Shown here piece after piece: positions 25,539-34,818 of a stretch of 64,000 nt of DNA. The notes beneath the pieces were generated by a model. The model did not search any database, had not been told where the DNA came from, and saw only the letters and a list, made by a program, of their open reading frames with translations. Both the position numbers and the translations under genes were made by a program. Position 1 is the stretch's first letter. The number at the start of each line of letters is the position of its first letter. The DNA is from Pseudoalteromonas luteoviolacea (GTDB taxonomy: Bacteria; Pseudomonadota; Gammaproteobacteria; Enterobacterales; Alteromonadaceae), in contig NZ_JWIC01000004.1 in assembly GCF_000814765.1 (NCBI RefSeq), forward strand, positions 558,001 to 622,000, given 5' to 3'.

Positions 25539-25767
25539 AGATAAAAGCTAAACAAAGGTGAAATTTTACACCTTGAAATAATAAAACTTGGATCTATATC
25601 TTAAAGATGTCCAGTTGAGTTACTCTCGGTGTAAAACGCTATTTATGACTAAGTAGTGACACTTTGCTTTAGCTTAGTTATGCCAACTGAAAGTTTATTT
25701 GGTATAGTTAAAGCATATATTGTGTTATCCAAATAGAGATAACTCACCCAATTTAAGAGGTAGTTGA

Positions 25768-27051
25768 ATGTCAGACACTCCTACAGACGGCGACAAGAAC
25801 AGCAAACTCTTGTACTGCTCATTTTGTGGTAAGAGTCAGCACGAAGTACGCAAATTGATAGCTGGTCCTTCAGTTTATATTTGTGATGAATGCGTCGAAC
25901 TGTGTAACGACATCATTAGAGAAGAGATCAAGGATATCGCGCCGCAGCATGATGCGTCTGATAAACTGCCGGTGCCTAAAGAGATCCGTAATCACTTAGA
26001 TGACTATGTTATCGGCCAAGAACATGCAAAGAAAGTTTTGTCAGTGGCGGTATACAACCATTACAAGCGTCTTAAAAACCAAGGTATTAAATCCGATGTA
26101 GAACTCGGAAAAAGTAATATCTTGTTAATCGGACCTACAGGTAGTGGTAAAACGTTACTTGCAGAGACGTTAGCACGATTGTTAGATGTGCCATTTACTA
26201 TGGCTGATGCGACAACATTGACCGAAGCTGGATACGTTGGTGAAGACGTTGAAAATATCATTCAGAAGCTTTTGCAAAAGTGTGATTATGACGTTGAAAA
26301 AGCACAGCGTGGTATCGTTTACATAGATGAAATTGATAAAATTTCACGTAAGTCTGATAACCCATCTATTACCAGAGATGTGTCTGGTGAAGGTGTGCAG
26401 CAAGCGTTACTGAAATTGATTGAAGGCACCGTTGCATCGGTTCCTCCACAAGGCGGGCGTAAGCACCCTCAACAAGAGTTTTTGCAAGTTGATACGTCTA
26501 AAATCTTATTCATCTGTGGTGGCGCTTTTGCAGGCCTAGATAAAGTCATCGAGCAACGTAGTCACACCAATACTGGTATTGGCTTTGGTGCAGAGGTGAA
26601 GAGTTCTGATGGTGAACGTTCATTGAGCGAGACATTTAAAGATGTTGAGCCTGAAGATTTGGTTAAGTATGGCTTAATTCCAGAGTTCATTGGTCGTCTA
26701 CCAGTTGTAGCGACCTTGACTGAGCTCGATGAAGATGCGTTGATACAAATCTTAAACGAGCCAAAGAATGCATTAACAAAGCAGTATGGTGCGTTGTTTA
26801 AGATGGAAGGCGTTGAACTTGAATTCCGTGAAGACGCGTTAAGAGCCATTGCACATAAAGCGATGGAGCGTAAGACTGGTGCTCGAGGACTGCGTTCAAT
26901 TGTTGAAGCTGTTCTACTTGAAACCATGTATGAACTTCCTTCAGTTGAAGATGTCAGCAAAGTTGTTATTGACGAAACAGTCATTAAAGGGGAGTCAGAC
27001 CCCATTTTAATTTACGAAAATAGCAATCAAGATAAAGCTGCATCTGAATGA
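25768..27051 (+). CDS. clpX: ATP-dependent Clp protease ATP-binding subunit ClpX
   Basis: 427 residues, AAA+ unfoldase that recognises tagged substrates and feeds ClpP. The N-terminal zinc-binding domain has C-x2-C...C-x2-C ([15 protein letters not shown]). Walker A GPTGSGKT is near 118, pore loop GYVG near 153, and Walker B VYIDEIDK near 183. The IGF-type loop that docks ClpP is present as [11 protein letters not shown]. The 229-base gap after clpP holds an AAGGTG/CACCTT hairpin and probably a separate promoter. Terminator follows. Confidence 0.97.
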   Translation: MSDTPTDGDKNSKLLYCSFCGKSQHEVRKLIAGPSVYICDECVELCNDIIREEIKDIAPQHDASDKLPVPKEIRNHLDDYVIGQEHAKKVLSVAVYNHYKRLKNQGIKSDVELGKSNILLIGPTGSGKTLLAETLARLLDVPFTMADATTLTEAGYVGEDVENIIQKLLQKCDYDVEKAQRGIVYIDEIDKISRKSDNPSITRDVSGEGVQQALLKLIEGTVASVPPQGGRKHPQQEFLQVDTSKILFICGGAFAGLDKVIEQRSHTNTGIGFGAEVKSSDGERSLSETFKDVEPEDLVKYGLIPEFIGRLPVVATLTELDEDALIQILNEPKNALTKQYGALFKMEGVELEFREDALRAIAHKAMERKTGARGLRSIVEAVLLETMYELPSVEDVSKVVIDETVIKGESDPILIYENSNQDKAASE

Positions 27052-27068
27052 TTTATCAGTTAAGTTAG

Positions 27069-27094
27069 AAAAGGAGCCTAGTGCTCCTTTTTTT
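27069..27094 (+). terminator. Terminator of clpX
   Basis: AAAGGAGC pairs with GCTCCTTT around a 5-base loop, followed by T-run. Confidence 0.9.
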
Positions 27095-27102
27095 GTCCAA
27101 GA

Positions 27103-27131
27103 GTTGAACTTTATAGAGGGCATCCCCATAT
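27103..27131 (+). promoter_or_regulatory. Heat-shock (sigma-32) promoter of lon
   Basis: GTTGAAC at -35, 14-base spacer, then a perfect CCCCATAT at -10, immediately downstream of the clpX terminator and 43 bases upstream of the lon ATG. This matches the sigma-32 consensus (CTTGAAA, CCCCATNT), with one -35 deviation at the first base and one at the last. Confidence 0.8.
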
Positions 27132-27174
27132 ACCTCTGTAATCTTAAAAATAAATGAAGTGCAAAGAGAACATA

Positions 27175-29544
27175 ATGACGCTTGAGAGAACGGATCGAGT
27201 CGAAATTCCAGTGTTAGCACTGCGTGATGTTGTGGTTTACCCTCACATGGTGATCCCACTATTCGTTGGCAGAGAGAAATCTATTAGATGTCTTGAAGCT
27301 GCAATGGAAAATGACAAGCAAATTTTTTTAGTGGCTCAGAAAGAAGCCTCCATCGATGATCCTAGTACTGACGATATCTATGATGTCGGTACAGTTGCCA
27401 CTGTATTACAACTTCTGAAACTACCAGACGGCACGGTCAAGGTTTTAGTTGAAGGCACACAAAGAGCGAGAATTGATGAGTTTTTGGTTACTGATGAGTA
27501 TTTCTTAGCAAATGCACAGTTCATTGCTTCAGAAAACATTGCTGAGCAAGAACAAGATATATTCATTCGCAGTGCAGTGAGCCAGTTTGAAGGGTATGTA
27601 AAACTCAATAAAAAAATCCCACCTGAAGTACTGACCTCTGTTTCTGGCATCGACGAAACTGCACGTTTAGCTGACACCATGGCTGCGCATATGCCAATTA
27701 AAGTACCTGAAAAACAAAAGGTGCTTGAGTTGTATAACGTTACTGAGCGCCTAGAGTACTTGATGGCATTGATGGAAGGTGAAATAGACTTACTTCAAGT
27801 TGAGAAAAAGATTCGCTCTCGCGTGAAAAAGCAAATGGAAAAATCGCAGCGTGAGTACTACCTCAACGAGCAGATGAAAGCGATTCAAAAAGAGCTTGGT
27901 GAACTAGATGATGTGCCAGATGAGTTTGAGACGCTTAAAAAGCGTATCAGTGAAGCTCAGATGCCAAAAGAAGCGGAAGAAAAAGCCACTTCAGAGCTGA
28001 ATAAGCTTAAAATGATGTCGCCAATGTCTGCTGAAGCCACAGTGGTGCGTTCGTATATTGATACGCTAATCAATGTGCCTTGGAAAAAACGCTCAAAGGT
28101 GAAGAAAGATTTAGCGAATGCGCAGAAGATTCTAGACGCTGATCATTACGGCTTAGATAAAGTCAAAGAGCGTATTATCGAATATTTGGCGGTACAGCAG
28201 CGTACCAATAAACTAAAAGGCCCTATATTGTGTCTTGTTGGCCCTCCTGGTGTGGGTAAAACGAGCCTAGGTCAATCGATAGCGCGCTCTACAGGCCGCA
28301 AATATGTACGTATGGCACTGGGTGGTGTACGTGATGAAGCTGAAATACGGGGCCACCGCCGTACATATATTGGATCTATGCCAGGCAAGCTCATTCAGAG
28401 CATGAGTAAAGTTGGCGTTAGAAACCCACTTTTCCTGTTAGATGAAATCGACAAGATGTCATCAGATATGCGTGGTGATCCAGCATCAGCATTACTGGAA
28501 GTTTTAGATCCAGAACAAAATAGCAGTTTTGCTGATCATTACCTTGAAGTTGAATACGACCTGTCTGATGTTATGTTCGTGGCAACATCAAATAGTTTTA
28601 ATATTCCAGGCCCGTTATTAGACCGTATGGAAGTGATCCGCTTGTCGGGTTATACCGAAGATGAAAAGCTGAATATTTCTAAGCAGCATTTAATTCCAAA
28701 GCAAATTAAACGCAATGGCTTAAAAGCGGGTGAAATTGAAATAGAAGATAGCGCAATTATCAATACCATTCGATATTACACACGTGAAGCGGGTGTACGT
28801 AACTTAGAGCGTGAAATGTCTAAGTTGTGTCGTAAAGCGGTGAAAACCATTTTGTTAGATAAGGATCAGAAGAAGGTCGTTATCAATGCAGACAATCTGG
28901 AGAGCTTTTTGGGCGTTCAGCGCTTTGATTACGGAAAAGCCGAAGATGGTGACAGAGTCGGTCAGGTGACAGGCCTTGCATGGACTGAAGTCGGTGGTGA
29001 TTTATTGACCATTGAAAGTGCGGCTGTGCCTGGTAAAGGCAAGCTGTCTTACACAGGTTCTTTGGGTGACGTCATGCAAGAGTCCATTCAAGCTGCGATG
29101 ACAGTCGTCAGAAATCGTGCCGAGAAACTTCGAATCAACGAAGATTTTTATGAAAAGCGTGATATTCATGTGCATGTGCCTGAAGGTGCTACTCCTAAAG
29201 ATGGCCCAAGTGCTGGTATTGCGATGGTCACAGGCTTAGTTTCAAGTTTGACTGGCAATCCGGTAAGAAGTGATGTGGCTATGACTGGTGAAATCACACT
29301 GCGTGGTGAAGTATTACCAATTGGTGGTTTAAAAGAGAAGTTACTGGCTGCGCACCGTGGTGGAATTAAGACAGTGGTCATTCCGAAAAAGAATGAACGT
29401 GACTTAAAAGAGATCCCAGATAACGTATTAGATGGCCTCGAAATTCACCCTGTGACATGGATTGAGGACGTTTTATCTATTGCGCTTGCTCAACCTGTGG
29501 ACAGTTTTACTGTGGAAACGCAAAAAACTGCTGTTAAAGCTTAA
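27175..29544 (+). CDS. lon: ATP-dependent protease Lon
   Basis: 789 residues, close to E. coli Lon (784). Order: N-terminal substrate-binding domain (about 10-200), coiled coil with YYLNEQMKAIQKELGE, AAA+ domain with Walker A GPPGVGKTSLG near 355 and Walker B PLFLLDEIDKM, and C-terminal Ser-Lys protease domain with the catalytic Ser in PKDGPSAGIAM. ATG 27175 is chosen because MTLERTDRVEIPVLALRD matches the family N-terminus; an in-frame ATG 7 codons upstream is possible. It has its own heat-shock promoter and precedes hupB, the standard order. Degrades misfolded and regulatory proteins in the cytoplasm. Confidence 0.97.
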   Translation: MTLERTDRVEIPVLALRDVVVYPHMVIPLFVGREKSIRCLEAAMENDKQIFLVAQKEASIDDPSTDDIYDVGTVATVLQLLKLPDGTVKVLVEGTQRARIDEFLVTDEYFLANAQFIASENIAEQEQDIFIRSAVSQFEGYVKLNKKIPPEVLTSVSGIDETARLADTMAAHMPIKVPEKQKVLELYNVTERLEYLMALMEGEIDLLQVEKKIRSRVKKQMEKSQREYYLNEQMKAIQKELGELDDVPDEFETLKKRISEAQMPKEAEEKATSELNKLKMMSPMSAEATVVRSYIDTLINVPWKKRSKVKKDLANAQKILDADHYGLDKVKERIIEYLAVQQRTNKLKGPILCLVGPPGVGKTSLGQSIARSTGRKYVRMALGGVRDEAEIRGHRRTYIGSMPGKLIQSMSKVGVRNPLFLLDEIDKMSSDMRGDPASALLEVLDPEQNSSFADHYLEVEYDLSDVMFVATSNSFNIPGPLLDRMEVIRLSGYTEDEKLNISKQHLIPKQIKRNGLKAGEIEIEDSAIINTIRYYTREAGVRNLEREMSKLCRKAVKTILLDKDQKKVVINADNLESFLGVQRFDYGKAEDGDRVGQVTGLAWTEVGGDLLTIESAAVPGKGKLSYTGSLGDVMQESIQAAMTVVRNRAEKLRINEDFYEKRDIHVHVPEGATPKDGPSAGIAMVTGLVSSLTGNPVRSDVAMTGEITLRGEVLPIGGLKEKLLAAHRGGIKTVVIPKKNERDLKEIPDNVLDGLEIHPVTWIEDVLSIALAQPVDSFTVETQKTAVKA

Positions 29545-29605
29545 AAAAGTCGAGAAAAAGGGTTTTCAAATCCCGTTGGTGTGCTAAGTTAAGCACTGGA
29601 TTTAG

Positions 29606-29639
29606 GCCTAGGACACGGGAAGCCCCGTAGTTTCTAGGC
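29606..29639. repeat. Interrupted hairpin in the lon-hupB intergenic region
   Basis: Outer arms GCCTAG/CTAGGC and inner arms ACGGG/CCCGT with a 4-base apical loop. Just upstream (29581-29596) lies a second small hairpin, GTGCT/AGCAC. No T-run follows. It could end lon transcription, protect its 3' end or act in a hupB leader. Confidence 0.5.
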
Positions 29640-29753
29640 TGTAATACATTTAAGCAATAGAGAATCGAAAGATTTCTCGTAGTTAACAACAAAAGTGATG
29701 TTAGTTTTAAAACGCCATCGCTCTTGATAATAACAATGTAAGAGGATGATATT

Positions 29754-30026
29754 GTGAATAAATCTCAATTAATCGATCAAATCGCAGCTGATGCTGATAT
29801 TTCTAAGGCCGCTGCTGGTCGTGCACTGGATTCATTCATTGAGTCAGTAACCGCTGCGCTAAAAGAAGGCGATTCAGTTGCCCTTGTAGGCTTTGGTACT
29901 TTTTCTGTTCGTGAACGCGCTGCACGTACAGGCCGTAACCCTCAAACGGGTGCTGCAATTGATATTGCTGCTGCTAACATCCCTGCTTTTAAAGCTGGTA
30001 AAGCTTTAAAAGACGCGGTTAACTAA
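29754..30026 (+). CDS. hupB: DNA-binding protein HU-beta
   Basis: 90 residues, histone-like nucleoid protein, full length. [11 protein letters not shown] start, [21 protein letters not shown] (the DNA-binding arm with the conserved RxGRNPQTG) and the C-terminal [12 protein letters not shown] are all typical. It uses a GTG start, supported by AGAGGA 9 bases upstream. Located after lon and before ppiD as in E. coli. Forms dimers that bend DNA. Confidence 0.97.
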   Translation: MNKSQLIDQIAADADISKAAAGRALDSFIESVTAALKEGDSVALVGFGTFSVRERAARTGRNPQTGAAIDIAAANIPAFKAGKALKDAVN

Positions 30027-30093
30027 GAAAGAGCTTATTTTTACAATCACACTATTGTTATGTAGATGTAATTGGACGCATAAGCTTCAAGAT

Positions 30094-30125
30094 AAAAAGC
30101 GTATCTGGTAAGATACGCTTTTTTT
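30094..30125 (+). terminator. Terminator of hupB
   Basis: AAAAGCGTATC pairs with GATACGCTTTT around TGGTAA, followed by T-run. Confidence 0.95.
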
Positions 30126-30184
30126 ACATGAGCTAACTGATGCAAAGTACCTTGGTGCTTTGACTTAGATAAGAGATAGAATAA

Positions 30185-32098
30185 ATGCTTGAAAAGATTA
30201 GAGAGGGGTCTCAGGGCCTTGCTGCCAAGATCGTTCTTGGTGCAGTTATCTTGTCTTTTGCGCTGGCAGGGATCGGTGGTTACCTAGGTCGAACCACAGA
30301 GCAACCAGTTGCAGAAGTCAATGGTATTGAAATTTCGCAATTAGACTTTGCGAGAGCGTTCGAAAATGAACGTAGTAGATTAGAGCAACAGTTTGGAGAG
30401 TATTTCGAACAAATCGCTTCTGATCCTGCTTATATGGCGCAAATCCGTGAAGGAGTTGTAGACCGTTTAGTACAACAAGAGTTGCAAAATCAGCTTGCGC
30501 TAGAGCTAGGTCTACGCGTTAGTGACGAGCAGATAAAGCAAGCAATTTTTGAAATGCCTTATTTTCAAATTGGTGGTCAGTTTAGTAATGACCGTTATTT
30601 GCAATTAATCAGACAAATGAATTTCCAACCAGATGATTTCCGTGAATATCTGCGTGCAGAAATGACGCGTAACCAGTTAGTTTCTGCAATTGCTGGATCT
30701 GACTTTGCGCTTGATGGTGAAATAAAGCACACTTTGGTTTTACAACAGCAGACGCGTGACGTTGATTACTTAGTACTTGATAAAGAAAAGTTAAAAGAAC
30801 AAGTGTCAGTATCAGAGTCAGAGGTTAAAGACTACTATGACTTAAACCAAGATCAATTTATGTCTGCTGAGCAGGTTGCACTGAATTATATCGAGCTAAA
30901 AGCATCTGATGTAGAACTACTTGATCCTGTGACTGATGAGCAAGTTAGAGCTTATTATGATGAGAATCAGGCTCAATATTTAGAAGAAGAGAGACGTCGT
31001 GTTTCGCACATTCTAGTTGAAAGTACTGAAGATGCAGAGGCTGCGAAAGCGAAAGCACAAGATTTATATGCCCAACTGCAAGGCGGGGCTGATTTCGCTG
31101 AACTAGCTCAAACACATTCAGATGATGTGGCAAGTGGAGAGTTAGGCGGAGACCTTGATTGGATCGAGCGCGAGATGATGGAGCCAGAATTCGAAGCTGC
31201 TGCATTTGCGTTAACCAATATCGGTGACTATTCAGAGGTTGTTGAGTCTGAGTTTGGCTTCCATATTATTCAGTTAACGGATCTTCAGGCGCAAGAAGTT
31301 AAATCGTTCGAAGAACTAGCTGCTGAGCTAAGAGCTGAGCTTGAGCAAAATGCAAAAATCGATGCGTTTTACGGCAAGCAAGAAGATGTACGTGAGCTAG
31401 CATTCGAAGTGGCTGATACATTAGATGATGCAGCAGCAGTGGCTAACCTTGAAGTTAAGCGCACTGAATTGGTTGCACGCAACTTGCTTCCTGCACCATT
31501 AAATTCACCTGAGGTTTCTCGTGTTATTTTTACACCTGAATTGTTAGAAGATGGCGTGAACTCAGAAGTCATCGAAGTTGCGCCAGAGCACGTAGTTGTA
31601 GTAAGGGTTGTCGAGCATAAGCCTGCGGCGGTGAAGCCACTGGAGGAAGTAACTGCGCAGATTACTACACGTTTAGAAAACGATAAAGCTTCTGAACTGG
31701 CTAAAGACAAAGCGCAAGAGTTGTTTGCGCAGCTTGAAGGTGGCAAAACGTTAGCTGAAATAGCGGCAGCGGAGTCATTGGAAGTGAAATCAGAAGCTGC
31801 GCTAGCACGTCAAAGCTATGCGGTCTCACCAGCGCTGGTAAGTAAAGCCTTTAAGATGGCTCACCCTACAGAAGAGGGCACATCTAAAGCGATGGTAGAG
31901 CTTAATAATGGTGACTCTGCACTATTAGTGGTTAAAGCGGTTAATCTAGCTAACGTAACAGATGAGCTTGAGCCTCAGCAAAAGCAAAGCATTACTAGAA
32001 CACAGGTAAATAAAAATTACTTGGCGTTGCTAGGTGCACTTGAAGGTACGGCTGAAATTGTTAAACCAAGTACTTTTGAAGTGACTGAAGAGAACTAA
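30185..32098 (+). CDS. ppiD: Periplasmic folding factor / peptidyl-prolyl isomerase D
   Basis: 637 residues, inner-membrane-anchored periplasmic chaperone at the Sec translocon. A short cytoplasmic N-tail precedes a membrane helix (about 15-33, IVLGAVILSFALAGIGGYLG), a SurA-N-like helical domain (about 40-200), a parvulin domain at about 265-365 (ERRRVSHILVES ... GELGGDLDWIEREMM ... EFGFHIIQL) and a long helical C-terminal region. In many PpiD proteins the parvulin domain is weakly active or inactive; here the GDLGW-type motif reads GGDLDW. Terminator follows. Confidence 0.94.
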   Translation: MLEKIREGSQGLAAKIVLGAVILSFALAGIGGYLGRTTEQPVAEVNGIEISQLDFARAFENERSRLEQQFGEYFEQIASDPAYMAQIREGVVDRLVQQELQNQLALELGLRVSDEQIKQAIFEMPYFQIGGQFSNDRYLQLIRQMNFQPDDFREYLRAEMTRNQLVSAIAGSDFALDGEIKHTLVLQQQTRDVDYLVLDKEKLKEQVSVSESEVKDYYDLNQDQFMSAEQVALNYIELKASDVELLDPVTDEQVRAYYDENQAQYLEEERRRVSHILVESTEDAEAAKAKAQDLYAQLQGGADFAELAQTHSDDVASGELGGDLDWIEREMMEPEFEAAAFALTNIGDYSEVVESEFGFHIIQLTDLQAQEVKSFEELAAELRAELEQNAKIDAFYGKQEDVRELAFEVADTLDDAAAVANLEVKRTELVARNLLPAPLNSPEVSRVIFTPELLEDGVNSEVIEVAPEHVVVVRVVEHKPAAVKPLEEVTAQITTRLENDKASELAKDKAQELFAQLEGGKTLAEIAAAESLEVKSEAALARQSYAVSPALVSKAFKMAHPTEEGTSKAMVELNNGDSALLVVKAVNLANVTDELEPQQKQSITRTQVNKNYLALLGALEGTAEIVKPSTFEVTEEN

Positions 32099-32120
32099 TC
32101 AGCGCAGTTTAAAATAAATA

Positions 32121-32149
32121 AAAAAACCACCATTCGGTGGTTTTTTTTT
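32121..32149. terminator. Bidirectional terminator between ppiD and sapF
   Basis: AAAAAACCACC and GGTGGTTTTTT around ATTC, with A-run and T-run on opposite sides, serving both convergent genes. Confidence 0.93.
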
Positions 32150-32171
32150 GCGTTCAAGATCGGCTGCGGGT

Positions 32172-32933
32172 TTATACGGCGAGCAGCTTCTTCATTACTT
32201 TAGATTGCGGACGATTAAAAATAGTTTGGCAACAGCCATACTCCACGGCTTCACCATTGTTGAGTACGAGTAGCCGGTCGCTCATATGTTTTACGAGACT
32301 AAGGTGATGGGTGATAAGTACATATGTTAAATCTGTTTCTTGTTGCAACTTTAAGAGCAAGTTGACTATTTGTGCTCGCACTGAGGGATCGAGCGAAGAA
32401 AGTGCCTCATCTAATACCACGACTTTAGGATCTAAAATAAGCGCTCTGGCTAGCGCTACACGCTGTAATTGACCGCCACTGAACATATGTGGGTAATAGT
32501 CATAATGTTCTGAGAGCAGACCAACTCGAGACAGGGTCAATTCAATTTTTTTATCTCGTTGTGCATCTGTAAGCTTGGTGTTAAATCTTAGGCAATCATC
32601 AAGCATTTCGCCAATGGTCAAACCTGGGTTAAGTGAGCGGGTAGGATCTTGAAATATAAGTCTAATGTGATGGCATTCACGTTTAGATTGCCCATCATCA
32701 ACTATCATATCGCCGTTTAATAGGATCTGACCAGAATCGGCATCTTCTGCACCAGCCAGCACCTTAGCTAAGGTACTTTTGCCTGACCCGGTTTCTCCGA
32801 TGACCGCTAACGTTTGGCCCGGCAAAACAGCAAATGAGATATCTTTTAAAACTTGTACAGTATCTCGTTTGAATAATCCAGATCGAGTTTTAAATGTTTT
32901 ACTCAGGGCTTGAACTTTTAGCACGGGTTGCAT
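32172..32933 (-). CDS. sapF: Peptide ABC transporter ATP-binding protein SapF
   Basis: 253 residues, ABC ATPase of the Sap (antimicrobial peptide resistance / putrescine-type) transporter, energising SapBC. Walker A is GETGSGKST near 46, the signature is FSGGQLQRVALARAL, Walker B VVLDEALSSLD, and the switch His lies in LITHHLSL. The start overlaps the end of sapD by 16 bases, indicating translational coupling. Last gene of the pspF-sapABCDF unit. Confidence 0.9.
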   Translation of the reverse strand: MQPVLKVQALSKTFKTRSGLFKRDTVQVLKDISFAVLPGQTLAVIGETGSGKSTLAKVLAGAEDADSGQILLNGDMIVDDGQSKRECHHIRLIFQDPTRSLNPGLTIGEMLDDCLRFNTKLTDAQRDKKIELTLSRVGLLSEHYDYYPHMFSGGQLQRVALARALILDPKVVVLDEALSSLDPSVRAQIVNLLLKLQQETDLTYVLITHHLSLVKHMSDRLLVLNNGEAVEYGCCQTIFNRPQSKVMKKLLAV

Positions 32934-33925
32934 TTTTTCTTCTCCCTATTTAATGGGAAGTGGCATGCATAGGAATGCCCATGTGATTTAACTTGTATAG
33001 GGGTTGCAACGCACTCTTTTTGTGCCTGCGGGCAGCGAGGGCCTAATCTACAACCAATTGGCAGATGCTGTAATGGAGGGATTGTTCCTTTGAGAGCATA
33101 AAAAGGGGCTTTGTGGCCCAGCCCATGGGCATAGTCTGGCAATGATTTAACCAAGGCTTGTGTGTAAGGGTGAAAAGGGTCGGTAAATACTTTTTTAGTT
33201 GGCCCTGCCTCCACCATCTGGCCACAGTACAGCACATGAATGGCATGCGACCATTGGGTTATTTCTTCCAATTCATGAGAAATCATTAAGATAGACATAT
33301 TTTTTAGCTGATTTAGGCTCTTTAGCAACCTAAATACTTGAGCGCGAGTGGTACTTTCTAGTGCCGTGGTGGGCTCGTCAGCAATCAATAACTGAGGGTT
33401 TCTTGCAATGGCCATCGCTATCATGACTTTTTGGCATACTCCCTCAGAGAGCTCATGAGGGTAGCTACTACAGATCTTCTCATCATCGCGTATGCCCACC
33501 TTGTGCAGAAGTGCTTTTACCTTGACTTTACGCTCTTTTTTTCGACCAAAAAAACCGGCTTTAAAACACTCGTCTGGCAGTGACTCAGCGACTTGTTCAA
33601 ATATTTTTGCGGTGGGGTCCAAACTTCTTCTTGGCTCTTGATAAATCATAGCCATATCTCGACCGACGATTTTACGGCGTTTTTCAGGGCTCAAACGCAT
33701 TAAGTCCACCCCTCGCCAATGCATACGGTCTGCGGTCACTTTCCAGCGAGTATTGAGGACGCCAACAATGGCTTTGGCTATTAAACTTTTCCCTGAGCCC
33801 GACTCGCCAACAAGTGCATGTACCTCACCTTCTTTAAGACTCAAATTTACTTTATCCACGGCCCTAATTACACCGTCTTCAGTAGGGAGCTCAATGGTGA
33901 GGTTTTTAATATCGAGTAATTGCAT
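32918..33925 (-). CDS. sapD: Peptide ABC transporter ATP-binding protein SapD
   Basis: 335 residues, second ATPase of the Sap system. Walker A is GESGSGKSLIAKAI near 40 and Walker B LLIADEPTTALE. The signature is divergent (HELSEGVCQKVMIAMAIA, where LSGGQ-like is replaced by LSEGV), as in SapD/DppD-type subunits. The C-terminal oligopeptide-transporter extension with cysteines (CRLGPRCPQAQKEC) probably binds an iron-sulfur cluster, as described for OppD/DppD relatives. Its ATG overlaps the sapC stop by 1 base. Confidence 0.9.
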   Translation of the reverse strand: MQLLDIKNLTIELPTEDGVIRAVDKVNLSLKEGEVHALVGESGSGKSLIAKAIVGVLNTRWKVTADRMHWRGVDLMRLSPEKRRKIVGRDMAMIYQEPRRSLDPTAKIFEQVAESLPDECFKAGFFGRKKERKVKVKALLHKVGIRDDEKICSSYPHELSEGVCQKVMIAMAIARNPQLLIADEPTTALESTTRAQVFRLLKSLNQLKNMSILMISHELEEITQWSHAIHVLYCGQMVEAGPTKKVFTDPFHPYTQALVKSLPDYAHGLGHKAPFYALKGTIPPLQHLPIGCRLGPRCPQAQKECVATPIQVKSHGHSYACHFPLNREKKKCNPC

Positions 33926-34818
33926 CAGGTTGCCTTTCTAGCTTGCAGCGCTTTTCTCAGCCCATCACCAACAAGGTTAGTGGCTAACACAGACAAAAAC
34001 AATAGGGCGCCAGGTAAGCCAACGGTCCAAGGTGCTAAATAAATTAGGCTAAGGTTTTCAGCCAGCATGGCACCCCATTCGGTTGTGGGCGGTTGAGCAC
34101 CTAATTTTAAAAAGCCGAGTGCAGCAATATCCAAAATTGCAGTGGACAATGCCAAAGTAAATATCACCACGATATGTTCATAAATATTAGGAAACACACC
34201 CCGGAACAGGGTTTGAGTGCGGCTTGCGCCATCTAACCTATAAGCGCCTATGTAGTCTTTATTAAGCTCTTCAACGACGAGGTTTCGAATTGAGTGAATA
34301 TGTTGTGGTAACAAGGCTAAGATGATAGCCCACACAGTATTTAAAAGCCCAGGTCCTAAAATAGCGATAATGATGATAGCGAGTAACAGAGAAGGAATCG
34401 CGAGTGTAATATCGAGTAAATGGTTTAGTATACTCGATTTAAATCCTTTGTTTATCCCGGCTAAAGTACCCAGTACAACCCCAAGTATTGTGGTGACCAA
34501 TGCCGCTACAATGGATAAACCAAAAGTATAAGTGGCGCCATTCATCAGCCTTGAAAGAATATCTCGCCCGAGATCATCCGTACCCAAAATAAAGTGAACA
34601 TCACCATCATCATGCCAAGATGGGGGGAGCAGCAGCGCATCGCTATGCTGTTGGTCGATCCCATAAGGCGCTAACAAAGGCGCAGTCATCGCCAGCAGAG
34701 TTAACCCAATGAACATCCACAGGCCAACCAAGGCCAGGTGATTGGCTCTAAATGTGCGCCATAGCCGTGATAAAGGTGATCGGTTTGACTCTTCACTGTA
34801 TAGTCTAAACTTTGCCAT
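33925..34818 (-). CDS. sapC: Peptide ABC transporter permease SapC
   Basis: 297 residues, inner-membrane permease with a cytoplasmic N-tail and about six membrane helices. The EAA-type loop is VEELNKDYIGAYRLDGASRTQTLFRGVFPN. Overlaps sapB by 14 bases and sapD by 1 base. Forms the translocation pore with SapB. Confidence 0.9.
   Translation of the reverse strand: MAKFRLYSEESNRSPLSRLWRTFRANHLALVGLWMFIGLTLLAMTAPLLAPYGIDQQHSDALLLPPSWHDDGDVHFILGTDDLGRDILSRLMNGATYTFGLSIVAALVTTILGVVLGTLAGINKGFKSSILNHLLDITLAIPSLLLAIIIIAILGPGLLNTVWAIILALLPQHIHSIRNLVVEELNKDYIGAYRLDGASRTQTLFRGVFPNIYEHIVVIFTLALSTAILDIAALGFLKLGAQPPTTEWGAMLAENLSLIYLAPWTVGLPGALLFLSVLATNLVGDGLRKALQARKAT

Noticed and set aside
25555-25585. 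AAGGTG/CACCTT hairpin after clpP as terminator
   Set aside because: The stem is short and no T-run follows; read-through into clpX is expected.
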